Source: Helichrysum umbraculigerum (Eukaryota; Streptophyta; Magnoliopsida; Asterales; Asteraceae). Taken from it: a DNA stretch of 64,000 nt. A program made the position numbers and the translations under genes. The notes beneath the pieces were generated by a model, which was not told the origin of the DNA, searched no databases, and saw only the letters and a list, made by a program, of their open reading frames with translations. Every line of letters begins with the position of its first letter. Within the stretch, counting starts at the first letter, position 1. The DNA lies in assembly GCA_949592205.1 (NCBI GenBank), contig CATIUR010000003.1:88140501-88204500 (forward strand). Reading direction: 5' to 3'. Below are positions 63,560-64,000 of the stretch, one piece after another.

Positions 63560-63795
63560 AGCCGATCGGCTAATCTCAAACCGATCGGCTAACCCAAACC
63601 GATCGGCTAAGAGCCCAAAGCCGATCGGCTGTATGCGGGCTAAGGGTCTATTGGGCTTCAAGTTGGACCGTGACTTGGGCTTGGGCCAAAACTAATAAAC
63701 GGACTAAATAATTTGGGCCGAGCGGATTGGACTGGGCCGAGGCCAACAGCCGAACGGCTGGCCAAGCCGAACGGCTGGCCCAAGCCGATCGGCTG
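63560..63795. repeat. AGCCGATCGGCT palindrome array in LTR C
   Basis: At least five copies of ccgatcggct, mostly as the perfect 12-bp palindrome, and two variants gccgaacggct are spread over 235 bases between gggcc/ttggg words. Confidence 0.92.
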
Positions 63796-63964
63796 GGCTG
63801 GGCTGTGAACTAGGCTTCGTGATTTGGGCCGGACGATTAATGGATTATACGTTTAAATTAATTGGATCGGGTTATATAAACAAACAAATGGGCCATTAGA
63901 GCAAAAATTAAATACGTACATTTATCGAGTGGGATTTAGAACTGATTTGGAACGTAATTACAAA

Positions 63965-63969
<5 letters not shown>

Positions 63970-64000
<31 letters not shown>
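63970..64000. repeat. (TA)n microsatellite at window end
   Basis: A run of about 15 TA units is cut by the window edge. Confidence 0.9.

Larger units (their letters stand above)
62382..64000 (+). mobile_element. Tekay-type LTR (C), start only, runs off the window
   Basis: The LTR begins tgtgacactcctcc and is alike in layout to LTR A (tgtgacaatcctcc, then atgcattnctta-like and attccctg). It has a tca-tca-rich leader with a GTAAGG step at 63251 and an AGCCGATCGGCT palindrome array from 63560. It sits directly after gaagg of the Tat element. Whether it is a solo LTR or a full element cannot be told. Confidence 0.82.

Overview
The window is nuclear DNA of a flowering plant, most likely a eudicot. 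The grounds are AT-rich sequence, GT-AG introns, plant Ty3/gypsy LTR retrotransposons of the Tekay/Del and Tat types, many plant-type MITEs, and a berberine-bridge-enzyme-like gene. The family cannot be fixed from sequence alone, although the transposon mix would suit Asteraceae. No rRNA, tRNA or CRISPR was seen.

Layout. (1) 1-11515 and 50902-62381 are two direct copies, over 99% alike by eye, of a segment carrying a seven-exon proline transporter (ProT, AAAP family), its promoter and a string of MITEs. It also holds a GC-rich mitochondrial-looking insert and the start of a Tat-type retrotransposon. Both ProT copies are open along their whole length. They differ at four amino acids, including a Glu in a membrane segment of copy 1. 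(2) 10985-26971 is a nested wreck of LTR retrotransposons. A Tat gag with two stops is joined to the 3' half of a Tekay element (A) with a 4-kb LTR. That abuts another Tekay element (B), whose reverse transcriptase is split by a 3.5-kb solo LTR with a clean 5-bp target-site duplication (TSD). (3) 27315-39029 holds a MULE-type MITE, then two tandem copies of a 1.6-kb non-coding repeat rich in aaaatgcagt. The second copy is interrupted by an 8.3-kb, very young, non-coding LTR element (LARD) in minus orientation. (4) 40159-41771 is an intronless BBE-like FAD oxidase gene with one frameshift. (5) 41.8-50.8 kb is intergenic DNA with small MITEs, a near-perfect 40-bp hairpin, and a fold-back MULE with telomere-like inner repeats that carries another solo LTR (46766-49374). 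(6) After the second ProT copy, a further Tekay-like LTR begins at 62382 and runs out of the window. It sits exactly where the two copies stop matching, so the true duplication may be longer.

The only host genes are the two ProT copies (uptake of proline and related compatible solutes) and the broken BBE-like oxidase. The rest is transposon-derived or featureless. The most unusual pattern is that all six Tekay-type LTR families here carry, at a comparable place in the LTR, a tandem repeat module that differs completely in sequence between families. In five of the six it is built from short palindromes or inverted arms. A conserved intron-like block with good splice sites lies downstream in the five LTRs seen complete.
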